A stretch of 64,000 bases of DNA, taken from contig CAWJON010000002.1 of the NCBI GenBank assembly GCA_963844565.1, positions 2,046,001 to 2,110,000 on the forward strand. The letters run 5' to 3'. Of this stretch, positions 37,022 to 46,093 are shown one piece after another. A program made the position numbers and the translations under genes. Within the stretch, counting starts at the first letter, position 1. Every line of letters starts with the position of its first letter. This DNA is from JAFEDN01 sp963844565 (lineage in GTDB: Bacteria > Pseudomonadota > Gammaproteobacteria > Coxiellales > Coxiellaceae). The notes under the pieces were generated by a model. The model made no database searches. It saw only the letters and a program-made list of their open reading frames with translations, and was not told where the DNA came from.

Positions 37022-37155
37022 CCCGATGGGGGATCGCAAGGGGGAGAAGAGCGGAGCGATCTCCCCCCTTCATTGCGGAGTTGCAGCTCTGCTGCAGCTC
37101 CGCATCAAAACCAGGAGGCAATTTTCGCTTCAGCGGGAATTGCCTTGCCTCATCG
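37022..37155. repeat. Palindromic repeat in the sodB leader
   Basis: Starts with CCCGATGGGGGAT and ends with the GGCAATTTTCGCTTCAGCGG/AATTGCC hairpin; both ends occur, reversed, at 32636-32687. Between them lie a GGGGGAGA/TCTCCCCC hairpin and a 13-bp hairpin GCGGAGTTGCAGC/GCTGCAGCTCCGC with a 3-base loop. It is 48 bases before sodB and would be part of its transcript if the promoter is upstream of it. Confidence 0.65.
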
Positions 37156-37202
37156 TAAAAAATAAGCTATTTTACTTGAAATCGTTTTATCAGGAGATTG
37201 CT

Positions 37203-37790
37203 ATGCCTTTTCAACTACCAGATCTTCCCTATGCAATGGATGCTTTAGCCCCGTACATTTCTGCAGAAACTTTACAGTACCATCACGACAAACATCATAA
37301 AGCCTATGTAACCAAGCTGAATGAGCTGGTTCCCAACACCGAATTCGAGAAAATGACTCTAGAAGAAATTATTAAAAAAGCACCCCCAGGCCCCATATTT
37401 AATAACGGCGCGCAGGTATGGAACCACACTTTCTACTGGCACAGTATGAAACCCAAAGGCGGTGGAAAACCCATCGGGGATTTAGCCGCAGCCATTGATA
37501 AATCTTTTGGTTCCCTAGAAAAATTTCAAGAAAAAATGACTGAAGCGGGCCTTACTCAATTTGGCTCAGGCTGGGCATGGTTAGTCAAAACTGCAAATGG
37601 CAACCTTGAAGTGGTTAAAACCCCTAATGCTGAAAATCCATTGCGAGAAAACAAAATACCGCTCCTGACTTGCGATGTTTGGGAACACGCCTATTACATC
37701 GATACCCGCAATGACCGTGGTAAATATATCAATAATTTTTGGCAGGTGGTCAATTGGGACTTTGTTGCGAAAAATTTTAATAGCATATAA
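37203..37790 (+). CDS. sodB: Iron superoxide dismutase
   Basis: 195 residues from the ATG at 37203 with AGGAGA just before; a longer frame from 37026 runs through a repeat and is rejected. Metal ligands: His in YHHDKHHKAY, His in VWNHTFYW, and Asp/His in TCDVWEHAYYID. Residues such as FNNGAQVWNH and SGWAWLV fit the Fe-type subgroup. It dismutates superoxide in the cytoplasm. Confidence 0.96.
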   Translation: MPFQLPDLPYAMDALAPYISAETLQYHHDKHHKAYVTKLNELVPNTEFEKMTLEEIIKKAPPGPIFNNGAQVWNHTFYWHSMKPKGGGKPIGDLAAAIDKSFGSLEKFQEKMTEAGLTQFGSGWAWLVKTANGNLEVVKTPNAENPLRENKIPLLTCDVWEHAYYIDTRNDRGKYINNFWQVVNWDFVAKNFNSI

Positions 37791-37796
37791 TTCTCT

Positions 37797-38528
37797 ATGA
37801 CTATTCGAATCTTGGTTAACGGCGCTAGAGGCAAAATGGGCCCAGTCGCTGTCGATGCGGTAAATAGCGCAAAAGATCTCGTGTTAGTCGGGCAAAACAA
37901 TCGTGAGAACGATTTGTCGGAAGCCATTGAGAAAAATAAAGCCCAAGTTGTTGTCGACTTCACGACGCCAGAAGTGGTTTTTCAAAACGCAGAACGAATT
38001 ATCCAAGCCGGTGCAAGACCGGTCATCGGAACCACTGGCCTCAAACCTGAACAAATCACCCAACTTAAAAAAATCTGCGCCCAAAAAAAGATGGGGGGCA
38101 TTATTGTTCCTAACTTTTCTCTGGGAGCAGTTTTGATGATGAAATTTGCTGCGGAGGCTGCTGAATATATGCCTGCCGTTGAAATTATCGAAATGCACCA
38201 TCCACAAAAATTGGATGCTCCTTCAGGCACGGCAATCAAAACTGCAGAAATGATCGCCGCTCGTCGCAGCGGTTCTTTTGCTTCTCCTCCTGCAAATTCA
38301 GCTGCTCGCGGGGAGTCTCATCATGCCGTCCCTATTCACTCAGTGCGCTTGCCTGGATTTTACTCCCATCAAAGTGTTATCTTCGGCGATAGCGGAGAAA
38401 TTTTTACCCTTTCCCACCAAGGTATTGACCGCCGCTGCTGTATTCCAGGCATTCAATTGGCCTGTAGACAAGTCGTCATGCTCAATGAACTTTATTATGG
38501 TTTAGAAAATCTTTTATTCAAAAAATAA
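37797..38528 (+). CDS. dapB: 4-hydroxy-tetrahydrodipicolinate reductase
   Basis: 243 residues. NAD(P)-binding GARGKMGPVAVDAV, DFTTPE, GTTGL, the substrate motif EMHHPQKLDAPSGTA and C-terminal SHQGIDRR region are present. It works in lysine and diaminopimelate synthesis. It starts 6 bases after sodB; convergent with the small ORF that follows. Confidence 0.95.
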   Translation: MTIRILVNGARGKMGPVAVDAVNSAKDLVLVGQNNRENDLSEAIEKNKAQVVVDFTTPEVVFQNAERIIQAGARPVIGTTGLKPEQITQLKKICAQKKMGGIIVPNFSLGAVLMMKFAAEAAEYMPAVEIIEMHHPQKLDAPSGTAIKTAEMIAARRSGSFASPPANSAARGESHHAVPIHSVRLPGFYSHQSVIFGDSGEIFTLSHQGIDRRCCIPGIQLACRQVVMLNELYYGLENLLFKK

Positions 38529-38529
38529 G

Positions 38530-38805
38530 TTAGGGAGCAGGTGTTTCAGCAAGTAAAGCCTTAGAAGTATTTTTATCGCTATTTTCTTTTTCTTCTCTTT
38601 CTTTTCGCCACATTTCAACATTATTAGTCGCTTTGGTTCGTCTTAATCTAAATCCTGCAACTGGATGCGGCGGTTTGAGATCTGGAGCTTTGACATTTCC
38701 AAATAGACTAACCGTTGTTTTTGAAATTGGCGCCTTTTCTTGCTCTTGAACTCTTTTATTTTCATCTGCAAAATCACTTGAGGTATCTTCTACACTTCGT
38801 TTCAT
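38530..38805 (-). CDS. Small charged hypothetical protein
   Basis: 91 residues from ATG 38805, six bases after GGAG. Rich in Lys, Glu, Ser and Pro, with no predicted globular core, membrane segment or signal peptide. No family recognised. It lies between dapB (convergent) and tsaB (same strand, 22 bases downstream of tsaB's stop). Low complexity makes it a possible effector or nucleic-acid-binding tail, but nothing in the sequence decides. Confidence 0.5.
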   Translation of the reverse strand: MKRSVEDTSSDFADENKRVQEQEKAPISKTTVSLFGNVKAPDLKPPHPVAGFRLRRTKATNNVEMWRKEREEKENSDKNTSKALLAETPAP

Positions 38806-38839
38806 TGTTTTCTCCAATATTCCATTTGCTCTTTACAGT

Positions 38840-39517
38840 TTATTTATCACTGGTGACACGATCACGCAAATAAACCGGCCTCGCCTGTAAAGGATCAATC
38901 CACTTACCGGCCTGATAATAATTCTCACCCATTTTTAACATAACTTCAGCCTCTGGGTAAAGATCAGTAATTACGGGGAGATCAGCCGTTAATAAATGCT
39001 TGAGGCGATTCTGATAAGCTTGCCATGCATTTCCTACCGCAACAAAAGCTAACTGTTTAGAAAGATGAACTTCTTCCGGTGGATTCAGCCGATCTTCTTG
39101 AACTGGCAGCATCATTTTATTTTCACCGAGTTGGTAGATTCCCCAATACATCTCATTCATTCTCGCATCCCAGGCAGCTACCACAGTTTCCACCCCCGCT
39201 CTTTCATAGGCGACTTGCGCCAGTATTTGCAAGGTTGAAAGCGGAATTAATGGCAAATTTGCTCCAAACCCCAATCCTTGCGCAATACCCGTGGCGACTC
39301 TAACACCCATAAAACTGCCAGGACCACAACCAAACGCAATCGCATTTAATTGTTGCAAGCTGATTCCTGCTTCATTTAACAGACTATTAATCATTGGCAG
39401 AATTAATTCTGCATGTTTCTGTGGCGCCAATTGTTGTCGTTTGAAAATTTCGCCATCCACTTGCAATGCGGCTGAACAGGCAGCGGTGGCGGTTTCAATC
39501 GCTAAGATTTTAAACAT
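38840..39517 (-). CDS. tsaB: tRNA threonylcarbamoyladenosine biosynthesis protein TsaB
   Basis: 225 residues. ILAIETATAACSAAL, the helix with QKHAELILPMI, and GCGPGSFMGVRVATGIAQGL identify TsaB, an inactive ASKHA paralogue that partners TsaD and TsaE in making t6A37 in tRNA. The metal-binding His pair of TsaD is absent, as expected. Divergent from pabB. Confidence 0.93.
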   Translation of the reverse strand: MFKILAIETATAACSAALQVDGEIFKRQQLAPQKHAELILPMINSLLNEAGISLQQLNAIAFGCGPGSFMGVRVATGIAQGLGFGANLPLIPLSTLQILAQVAYERAGVETVVAAWDARMNEMYWGIYQLGENKMMLPVQEDRLNPPEEVHLSKQLAFVAVGNAWQAYQNRLKHLLTADLPVITDLYPEAEVMLKMGENYYQAGKWIDPLQARPVYLRDRVTSDK

Positions 39518-39541
39518 AGTAAAAAATATAATATCATAAAA

Positions 39542-39701
39542 TACCCCGAGCTGACGCTCGGGATATTTTCTCTATTTGATTCGCCTGCGCAAACCAGTTT
39601 GCGCGGACGGCGACCAAAGGGAAGCATTCGCATGCTCCCCTTTGGAAACCCCATAGCGTAATGTGACGGGCTTACGCCCGCAGATTGCAGGATATAAAAA
39701 T
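39542..39701 (+). repeat. Structured repeat R1, copy before pabB
   Basis: About 160 bases matching 62206-62369. Four hairpins in order: CCCGAG/CTCGGG, GCGCAAA/TTTGCGC, CCAAAGGG..AGCAT/ATGCT..CCCTTTGG, and CGGGC/GCCCG. The last hairpin is followed by GCAGATTGCAGGATAT and then the pabB ATG, so AGGA of the repeat acts as its ribosome-binding site. Orientation is given relative to pabB. Confidence 0.8.
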
Positions 39702-41033
39702 ATGAAAATTTATCATTTAAATTACCAACCGGACAGTGCTGCTCTTTTTTCGCATTTGGTACATTTTCCCTATGCATTCTTTCTGGATAGCTGCGGCGTG
39801 GATCGTTTTGACATCATGGTGGCAGACCCCAGCCGGGTTTTTCTGGCGGAAAAAAAAGGCGATGATCCTTTCGCCGTCGCCAAAGAATGGCAAACAGAAA
39901 TATCCACCATTCAAGCCAACTCCATTCCTGAAGAACTGCCATTTACCACGGGTATCATGGCCTATTTTAGTTATGATCTCTGTTATGAACTTTTTAATCT
40001 TAAATCTAAAGCCAAGCGAGATATCGAGTTACCCCTAGCGGTTGTCGCGGAATACCATTGGAGCATCGTCACGGATCATCATCGCAAAATAACCTACTTC
40101 ATTTCACAAAATTCTTGTTCTGAAAAAAAAATCGCAAGCCTCTTGGAACTCTTAGCTAAAGCTAACTTTCACCAGCAGCAGTTTGAATTAACGCAAAAAT
40201 TTTTTCCCAACATGAATAAGCAGCAATACAGCCAGGCTTTCCAAAAAGTCCGACAGCACCTTGAAGAAGGTGATTGCTACCAAATAAATTTGGCAGAACG
40301 ATTTACAGCAAATTATGCTGGTTCCCCTTGGACAGCCTATCAACATCTGCAAAAGTCTTGTCCTATGCCAATGGCTTCTTATCTACACTTACCGCAAGGT
40401 GATATTTTGTGTTTTTCTCCTGAACGTTTTCTTCAGGTAAATAATAGGCAAGTCATGACCCAACCCATCAAAGGAACAAGACCTCGATTTGACAACCCCC
40501 AGCAGGATCAAGAATCCGCTCGAGAATTACTATTCAGTGAGAAAGACCGCGCAGAAAATATTATGATCGTAGATTTACTCAGGAATGACCTTAGCAAATG
40601 TTGTGTGCCCGGCACTGTGCAAGCGCCGGTGCTTTGTCATTTAGAAAGTTTTAATCAAATTCATCATTTGATCAGCACAGTCACAGGCCTCCTAGCAGAG
40701 GATCAAAATCCCTTCGATCTGCTCAAACAGTGTTTCCCCGGTGGCTCTATTACCGGAGCACCCAAACGTCGCGCGGTGGAAATTATTGACACTTTGGAAC
40801 CCCATCAACGCTCAATCTACTGCGGCTCAATTGTTTATTGCGATGTTCGTGGCAGAATGGATAGTAACATTGTTATTCGCACGTTAATTTGTCATCAGCA
40901 AAAGATACATTGTTACGGTGGCGGTGGCATTGTGATCGATTCCTCAGTAGATAGCGAATATCATGAAATCCAAGTAAAAATATTTCGTTTATTAAATAAA
41001 CTCGAAGAAATCCTTTGTTCGCCAGTACCATAA
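39702..41033 (+). CDS. pabB: Aminodeoxychorismate synthase component I
   Basis: 443 residues from the ATG at 39702; a longer frame starts in the repeat and is rejected. It aminates chorismate with PabA for folate synthesis. Motifs: PIKGTRPR with the reactive lysine, ADRAENIMIVDLLRND-type region, GGSITGAPKRRAVEIID and RMDSNIVIRTL. These favour PabB over TrpE. pabA and pabC are not in the window. Confidence 0.92.
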   Translation: MKIYHLNYQPDSAALFSHLVHFPYAFFLDSCGVDRFDIMVADPSRVFLAEKKGDDPFAVAKEWQTEISTIQANSIPEELPFTTGIMAYFSYDLCYELFNLKSKAKRDIELPLAVVAEYHWSIVTDHHRKITYFISQNSCSEKKIASLLELLAKANFHQQQFELTQKFFPNMNKQQYSQAFQKVRQHLEEGDCYQINLAERFTANYAGSPWTAYQHLQKSCPMPMASYLHLPQGDILCFSPERFLQVNNRQVMTQPIKGTRPRFDNPQQDQESARELLFSEKDRAENIMIVDLLRNDLSKCCVPGTVQAPVLCHLESFNQIHHLISTVTGLLAEDQNPFDLLKQCFPGGSITGAPKRRAVEIIDTLEPHQRSIYCGSIVYCDVRGRMDSNIVIRTLICHQQKIHCYGGGGIVIDSSVDSEYHEIQVKIFRLLNKLEEILCSPVP

Positions 41034-41245
41034 CCACTCAATATTTTTCCAAGTCCTGAATCAGTTTTTTTAGTTGCAATGCGTATTTTCCAGTAACTAG
41101 CATGAATCTCCAATCCTAAATTAATCAGTTAAAAATAATGTGATAATATTAAGTCTATTTCCCTGTAAAAACAGACGAATTTTGTTAGAATTTTTTAAAA
41201 ATATGAATGAGATTAAAGACTACTAAAAGACTTGAAATCCACTCC

Positions 41246-41476
41246 GGCTTGTTCAGCGACATCCGCCTACTCGCAAGATTGTCTAAACGGGGCCCGTCAG
41301 TGGAGATATTTTCGTGCTCACTGCGCATAAATAGCTGGCGCGATACTCTGTAGCCCGTATTGTGCAGAGTGAACTCTATCACGATGAATCCCTTTTCCGA
41401 ATTGCTTCGTTGTGCGCGAAAACATCGCCACTGACACCCGTTGCAAAGCTCGCAGGGCGGATGCGCTGAACAAGCC
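41246..41476 (+). repeat. MITE-like element, copy 1
   Basis: 231 bases bounded by perfect 13-bp terminal inverted repeats GGCTTGTTCAGCG / CGCTGAACAAGCC. Inside each end a further ~50 bases are imperfectly complementary (…CATCCGCC…GTCAGTGG.GAT.TTTTCG). No coding capacity. The matching copy on the other strand is at 41701-41933. Confidence 0.75.
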
Positions 41477-41700
41477 TATGCAGAGAGTTTGAAAATTGCA
41501 TAGGATTATCGATATTCTATTTCATCTTTAATTGAATTGTCTTAAGCCTAAGACCTATTAAATACAGGTATATAGAGATCTTTTTTTTAAAAAAATTGAT
41601 ATCCGGCGTTCCCTTGCAGTCGCAAAGTAATAACAATAAAAGATTAAAATATTGGCGAGGCAAGTACTTAATACTGAGATGAACCAATACGTCCTGCATA

Positions 41701-41933
41701 GCTTTGTTCAGCGCATCCGCCAACAAGCCTTGCAACGGGTGTCAGTGGCGATGTTTTCGCGCACAACGAAGCCAATTCGGAAACGAGTTTAGCATGGTAA
41801 AAGTTCACTAAGCACAATGGCGCTTACGAAGCCATTGCACCCGCTATTGATGGCGTAGTGAGCACGAAAACATCGCCACTGACGGGCCCCGTTTAGACAA
41901 TCTTGCGAGTAGGCGGATGTCGCTGAACAAAGC
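41701..41933 (-). repeat. MITE-like element, copy 2 (inverted)
   Basis: 233 bases with perfect 13-bp ends GCTTTGTTCAGCG / CGCTGAACAAAGC; read on the minus strand it aligns with copy 1 along its length, including AAACGGGGCCCGTCAGTGG and TTCCGAATTG.CTTCGTTG. Differences between copies are scattered point changes. Confidence 0.75.
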
Positions 41934-42010
41934 GGAATGGGATTTGTGCCTAATAAGGGCAAAAGCAATAACCCCTTCCAAAATTGATGTATTGGGATCA
42001 ATTCAAGATT

Positions 42011-42400
42011 TTAAGCTGGGGCGTCATTACAATAAAAAGTTTTGTCAGTGGAGACATAAGAACTGTAACATTGGATTGCTCCCACTTCCCCTAATGTGGC
42101 TAAAGCAGCGGCAGACTGACATCTGAATTTGACACATTGATAGGTCATCGGAACGCCACGGACTCGTTTTGTTCCGCAAACCGATTTTTCCGGAATTGAT
42201 GCCTGCTCCCAAAGAGGAGTGGCTTTCTGCTTCCAAGAGATATTCCACCGGTTACCACTTCTTTTGTCTAAAAAATACGATTTTCCATAGTAATTGCTGT
42301 CAATGGTTGGGCAGGCGAAGATTTTGGTAGCTGCATAAGCAGATACATTAACGACTTGCAAAGAGATAAGGGTAATGATTAGAATTCCTATCCGTTTCAT
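42011..42400 (-). CDS. Small secreted cysteine-containing hypothetical protein
   Basis: 129 residues, ATG at 42400 preceded by GGGAG. A clear signal peptide (MKRIGILIITLISLQVVNVSAYAA) precedes a mature part of ~105 residues with six cysteines (FACP, VCGT, YQCVKFRC, IQCYS, FYCND), pointing to a disulphide-bonded periplasmic or secreted protein. Resembles short 'ACP…' exported proteins of Legionella; the family is not certain. Confidence 0.7.
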   Translation of the reverse strand: MKRIGILIITLISLQVVNVSAYAATKIFACPTIDSNYYGKSYFLDKRSGNRWNISWKQKATPLWEQASIPEKSVCGTKRVRGVPMTYQCVKFRCQSAAALATLGEVGAIQCYSSYVSTDKTFYCNDAPA

Positions 42401-42480
42401 AACGACTCCCTGTTTTTTGTTCTAATTTTGAATAATAATAGTGCAAATTATGAACTATTGCCAACTTAAGCGAAAAACGC

Positions 42481-43023
42481 ATGATTTCTAAAGAAGAAAA
42501 GAAGCTATTTTCCGAAGCGATGAAAAATGTTACTCCGCTGAAGGCGGGCTCAAGAAATAGAAAAAAAGACCCCGTCCGCAAATTGCGAATACCTCGACGT
42601 ATAGAAAAGCCACCCCCACTCGAAGCAGTCCACATTTTAGATGATTTAATTGAATCGGAATGGGTGAAAATTGATGAGATATTACGCTTTAACCGCGCGG
42701 GATTGCAGACAAAAATACTGAAAAAGCTTGCGAAAGGTCAACTACCGGTGGAGGCCCGAGCTGATCTTCATCGTATGTCTGTTACCGAAGCAATCAATTT
42801 CGCCGATCAGTTTATTCAAGGTTGCCAAATGCAAAAAATCCGCCACATTTTAATTATCCATGGCAAGGGAAAAAAATCCGAAAAACCGATCCTTAAGAAC
42901 GCTATTTACGTCTGGCTGAAAAACAATCATGCTATTTTAGCTTTTCATTCGGCGGACCCTAAAGATGGCGGCACTGGCGCTCTTTATGTCCTCATTAAAT
43001 TATCAACTGAGAAACAAGTATGA
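42481..43023 (+). CDS. Smr-domain protein
   Basis: 180 residues. A basic N-terminal region is followed by a Smr domain (~95-178): ARADLHRMSVTEAI (LDLHG-like), ILIIHGKGKKS (HGxG) and GTGALYVLIK. Small stand-alone Smr proteins of this layout (SmrA/SmrB, YfcN/YdaL-like) are nucleases; SmrB cuts mRNA at collided ribosomes. It overlaps the ribosome-associated ABC-F gene uup by 4 bases, which agrees with a translation-related role. Confidence 0.85.
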   Translation: MISKEEKKLFSEAMKNVTPLKAGSRNRKKDPVRKLRIPRRIEKPPPLEAVHILDDLIESEWVKIDEILRFNRAGLQTKILKKLAKGQLPVEARADLHRMSVTEAINFADQFIQGCQMQKIRHILIIHGKGKKSEKPILKNAIYVWLKNNHAILAFHSADPKDGGTGALYVLIKLSTEKQV

Positions 43024-44765
43024 CTGTTTTAATTAGTGCACAATCGATTAGCAAATCTTATGGGGTTGACGCCCTCTTTAATAATATTAGCTTTGCCGTA
43101 CAAACTGGCGATAAAGTCGGATTAATTGGTCCCAATGGTTGCGGAAAATCCACCTTATTAAAAATTTTAATGGGCCTCGAAACGCCAGACAGCGGTAAGA
43201 TTGTAACCAACCGTCAAGTGCATTTAGGCTATTTACCACAAGCAGATACCTTTGACCCTAACCTGACAGTGGGTTCAGCGCTCTCTGAATATTCTCAATA
43301 TCAAATCAGTGAAGTTGAAGGGAATGTGGCCCATGTGTGGAACCTAGATCAGCATATTGGCGCCCTTTCTGGAGGATGGCGAAAACGTTTAGCCATTGTG
43401 CATGCGCTGTTACAACAACCTGATTTGTTGCTTATGGATGAGCCTACCAACCATCTCGATTTAGCAGGTATTTTATGGCTGGAAAAAATACTACAAGATG
43501 CCAGATTTTCTTATATTTTAGTCAGCCATGATCGTTTCTTTTTAGAAAATACTGCCAATTCAGTGATGGAATTAAATCGTGCTTATTTGCACGGTTTTCT
43601 CAGCAGTACGGGTAATTATAGTGAATTTGTTGAAAAACGCGCAGAAGTTTTTGCCAATCAGCTAGAGCGCCAAGATACCATGGCAAATAAAATGAGACGC
43701 GAACAGGAATGGTTGCAACGAGGCCCCAAAGCGCGTACCACCAAAGCGCAATCTCGTATCGACAATGCAGAAAAATTACGTGAAGATCTTCGAAAAATAG
43801 CCTTTAGCAATGCACAGCATAAAAAAACTGGTATTTCGTTTGAAGAAACGGGACGAAAAACTAAAGTGTTATTAGAAACTCATCAGCTAAAAAAATCACA
43901 AGGAAATAAGCTTCTTTTTGAAAACTTAAATTTGAAACTTTCTCCTGGCGATTGCTTGGGATTACTTGGAAAAAATGGTAGCGGCAAAAGCACTTTATTG
44001 AATTTGATCAACGGCAATTTAAAGCCTGACGTCGGTTCAATTAATCGTGCCGAGAATTTACGTATTGTTACATTTGATCAAAGGCGTGAGCAATTAAACA
44101 AGAATCAAACTTTGTGGAAAGCGCTAGCTCCAGATGGCGATAGTGTATTGTATAAAGGACAAAGCATTCATGTCGCCGCATGGGCAAAGCGGTTTTTATT
44201 CCCTAACGATCAGCTTCATCAGTCGGTTTCTCGCTTGTCCGGCGGAGAACAAGCACGGGTATTAATTGCCAATTTAATGTTAAAGCCCGCAGACCTTTTA
44301 TTGTTGGATGAACCCACCAATGATTTAGACATTCCCACTTTAGAAGTCTTGGAAAATAGTTTAGCAGAATTTAACGGCGCTATCGTGTTAATTACTCATG
44401 ACCGCTATTTACTTGAAAAATTAAGCACCTCTTTATTGTATCTAAACGGTGAAGGTAAGTCTGAATTTTTTGCCGATTATGCGCAATGGTTTAAACATCA
44501 AAGCGGTTCTCAAAAAGATAAAAAAACTGCCGAGCCGGCTCAGCAAGCAAAGAAAAAAATGAGTTACGAACAGCAAAAAGAATTAAGTCGGCTCCCGGAA
44601 AAAATTCACAAGGCAGAAGTTGAACTAGAAGCGCTTCAGACTCAATTAGCAGACACCACGGTCATGAAAAATCAACAACAATTGCTGGATTTATCCCAGC
44701 GTATCGAAACTGCTAAAAATAAAGTTGGGCAGCTTTATCATCGCTGGCAAGAGCTAGAGGAATAA
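43020..44765 (+). CDS. uup: ABC-F family ATPase Uup
   Basis: 581 residues. Two ABC domains, each with Walker A (GPNGCGKSTLLKIL; GKNGSGKSTLLNLI), signature (LSGGWRKRLAI; LSGGEQARVLI) and Walker B (LLMDEPTNHLDL; LLLDEPTNDLDI), joined by the charged linker typical of ABC-F, and a C-terminal coiled coil (~510-581, lysine/glutamate/glutamine rich). No membrane part. Uup acts on the ribosome. Length fits Uup better than EttA or YheS. Confidence 0.9.
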   Translation: MTVLISAQSISKSYGVDALFNNISFAVQTGDKVGLIGPNGCGKSTLLKILMGLETPDSGKIVTNRQVHLGYLPQADTFDPNLTVGSALSEYSQYQISEVEGNVAHVWNLDQHIGALSGGWRKRLAIVHALLQQPDLLLMDEPTNHLDLAGILWLEKILQDARFSYILVSHDRFFLENTANSVMELNRAYLHGFLSSTGNYSEFVEKRAEVFANQLERQDTMANKMRREQEWLQRGPKARTTKAQSRIDNAEKLREDLRKIAFSNAQHKKTGISFEETGRKTKVLLETHQLKKSQGNKLLFENLNLKLSPGDCLGLLGKNGSGKSTLLNLINGNLKPDVGSINRAENLRIVTFDQRREQLNKNQTLWKALAPDGDSVLYKGQSIHVAAWAKRFLFPNDQLHQSVSRLSGGEQARVLIANLMLKPADLLLLDEPTNDLDIPTLEVLENSLAEFNGAIVLITHDRYLLEKLSTSLLYLNGEGKSEFFADYAQWFKHQSGSQKDKKTAEPAQQAKKKMSYEQQKELSRLPEKIHKAEVELEALQTQLADTTVMKNQQQLLDLSQRIETAKNKVGQLYHRWQELEE

Positions 44766-44769
44766 CCTT

Positions 44770-46071
44770 ATGAATATAATTGAACAACTATTCAAACTCA
44801 AAGAAAATCAAACCACCCCTTCCCGCGAAATATTGGCCGGCATCACCACTTTTCTGACTATGTCTTATATAATTTTTGTAAACCCGGCGATCTTAAATGA
44901 CGCTGGTATGAATTTTGGCGCCGTCTATGTTGCTACTTGCTTAGTAACACTACTCAGCTGTTTTTTAGTGAGCGTAATGGCAAATTACCCCGTGGTGGTT
45001 GCTCCAGGCATGGCTTTGAATATATTCTTCACCTACTCCGTGGTGAATGGTTTGGGCTATCCCTGGCAAAGTGCTTTGGGGATTGTTTTTATCTCAGGTG
45101 TCATATTCTTTATATTGGCTGTAACTAAAGTGCGAGTATGGATTATTGAATCTATGCCAGAAAATATTAATATCGCCATTGCCGTTGGCTTGGGCATGTT
45201 TATTGCGATGATTGCTTTAGAAAATGGCGGGATTATTGTTAAATCCACCGGCAAAAATTTATTAAACCTCGGACACATTACTTCATTAACCAGTATTCTC
45301 TTTTTTGTTGGTTTCGCCATTATTGCCATACTTGATCATTTGCGCGTCCATGGGGCGATTATTATTTCAATTATCACCGTCACCATTTTAAGTCTCATCT
45401 TAGGATTAAGTCATTATTACGGTTTTTTTGCTCTACCACCCAGCATTAAACCCACTTTTTTAGCGGCAGACATTAAAGACATTTTTCATTATCAATATAT
45501 TCCTATCATTTTTTCTTTTTTGCTATTAGCATTTTTTGACGCCACCGGCACGATGATTGGATTGCTGCAAAATCCTTTTTTTAAAAACGATCCCAAATTT
45601 ACTAAACGAATTTCGCGCACGCTGGTAGCAGATAGTTTAGGAACCATTAGTGGTTCTCTATTGGGAACCTCAAGCACCAGTCCTTATTTAGAAAGCGCTG
45701 CCGGCATTGAAGCCGGCGGACGAACTGGCTTAACTCCTTTTACCGTTTCCATGCTGTTTTTAATCGTTTTGTTTCTTTCACCACTGGCCAAGGCAGTACC
45801 TAGTTTTGCAGTTGCTCCCGCGCTGCTTTATGTCGGGTTATTAATGATGAAAAATATCGTGCTTTTTGATATTAAAGATGCAACTGAATTTATACCTTGT
45901 ATTATGACGGCTTTGATGATCCCAATGACATTTTCAATAGCGGATGGCATCGGAATTGGGACTATAACTTATGTAGTATTGAAACTGTCAACCGGAAAGC
46001 ATAAGGCATTAAATCCAGTTTTATATTCACTAGCCATTATTTTTCTAATTTATTTTGCATTTAAAGTCTGA
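44770..46071 (+). CDS. NCS2-family purine permease (guanine/hypoxanthine type)
   Basis: 433 residues, ~12-14 membrane helices. ILAGITTFLTMSYIIFVNPAIL, VVAPGMALNIFFTYSVV, FFDATGTMIGLL and GTSSTSPYLESAAGIEAGGRTGLT are signatures of the AzgA-like NCS2 subgroup, which imports guanine, hypoxanthine or adenine. Four bases after uup, on the same strand. Confidence 0.9.
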   Translation: MNIIEQLFKLKENQTTPSREILAGITTFLTMSYIIFVNPAILNDAGMNFGAVYVATCLVTLLSCFLVSVMANYPVVVAPGMALNIFFTYSVVNGLGYPWQSALGIVFISGVIFFILAVTKVRVWIIESMPENINIAIAVGLGMFIAMIALENGGIIVKSTGKNLLNLGHITSLTSILFFVGFAIIAILDHLRVHGAIIISIITVTILSLILGLSHYYGFFALPPSIKPTFLAADIKDIFHYQYIPIIFSFLLLAFFDATGTMIGLLQNPFFKNDPKFTKRISRTLVADSLGTISGSLLGTSSTSPYLESAAGIEAGGRTGLTPFTVSMLFLIVLFLSPLAKAVPSFAVAPALLYVGLLMMKNIVLFDIKDATEFIPCIMTALMIPMTFSIADGIGIGTITYVVLKLSTGKHKALNPVLYSLAIIFLIYFAFKV

Positions 46072-46093
46072 GTTAGAAAATTTCTTGTAAATC

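Larger units (their letters stand above)
41034..42010. other. Gene-free 1-kb spacer with two inverted mobile-element copies
   Basis: No ORF here looks real. 41034-41245 is AT-rich with no signal I can name. Two related ~230-base elements in opposite orientation occupy 41246-41476 and 41701-41933. The 224 bases between them begin with TATGCAG and end with CTGCATA, so the inner edges are also an inverted repeat. Downstream to 42010 nothing further is visible. Confidence 0.6.

Noticed and set aside
37026..37202. N-terminal extension of SodB
   Set aside because: The extension is translated repeat sequence; a ribosome-binding site and the conserved MPFQLPDLPYAMD start lie at 37203.
39663..39701. 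N-terminal extension of PabB
   Set aside because: It lies in repeat R1; the ATG at 39702 has the ribosome-binding site and fits the family's N-terminus.
39542..39701. Repeat R1 as a known riboswitch class
   Set aside because: Its hairpins do not match conserved cores I know (TPP, SAM, FMN, glycine, lysine), and the copies precede unrelated genes.
41517..41735. 72-codon minus-strand ORF between the MITE-like copies
   Set aside because: It begins inside one element copy, is AT-rich low-quality sequence, and has no recognisable feature.
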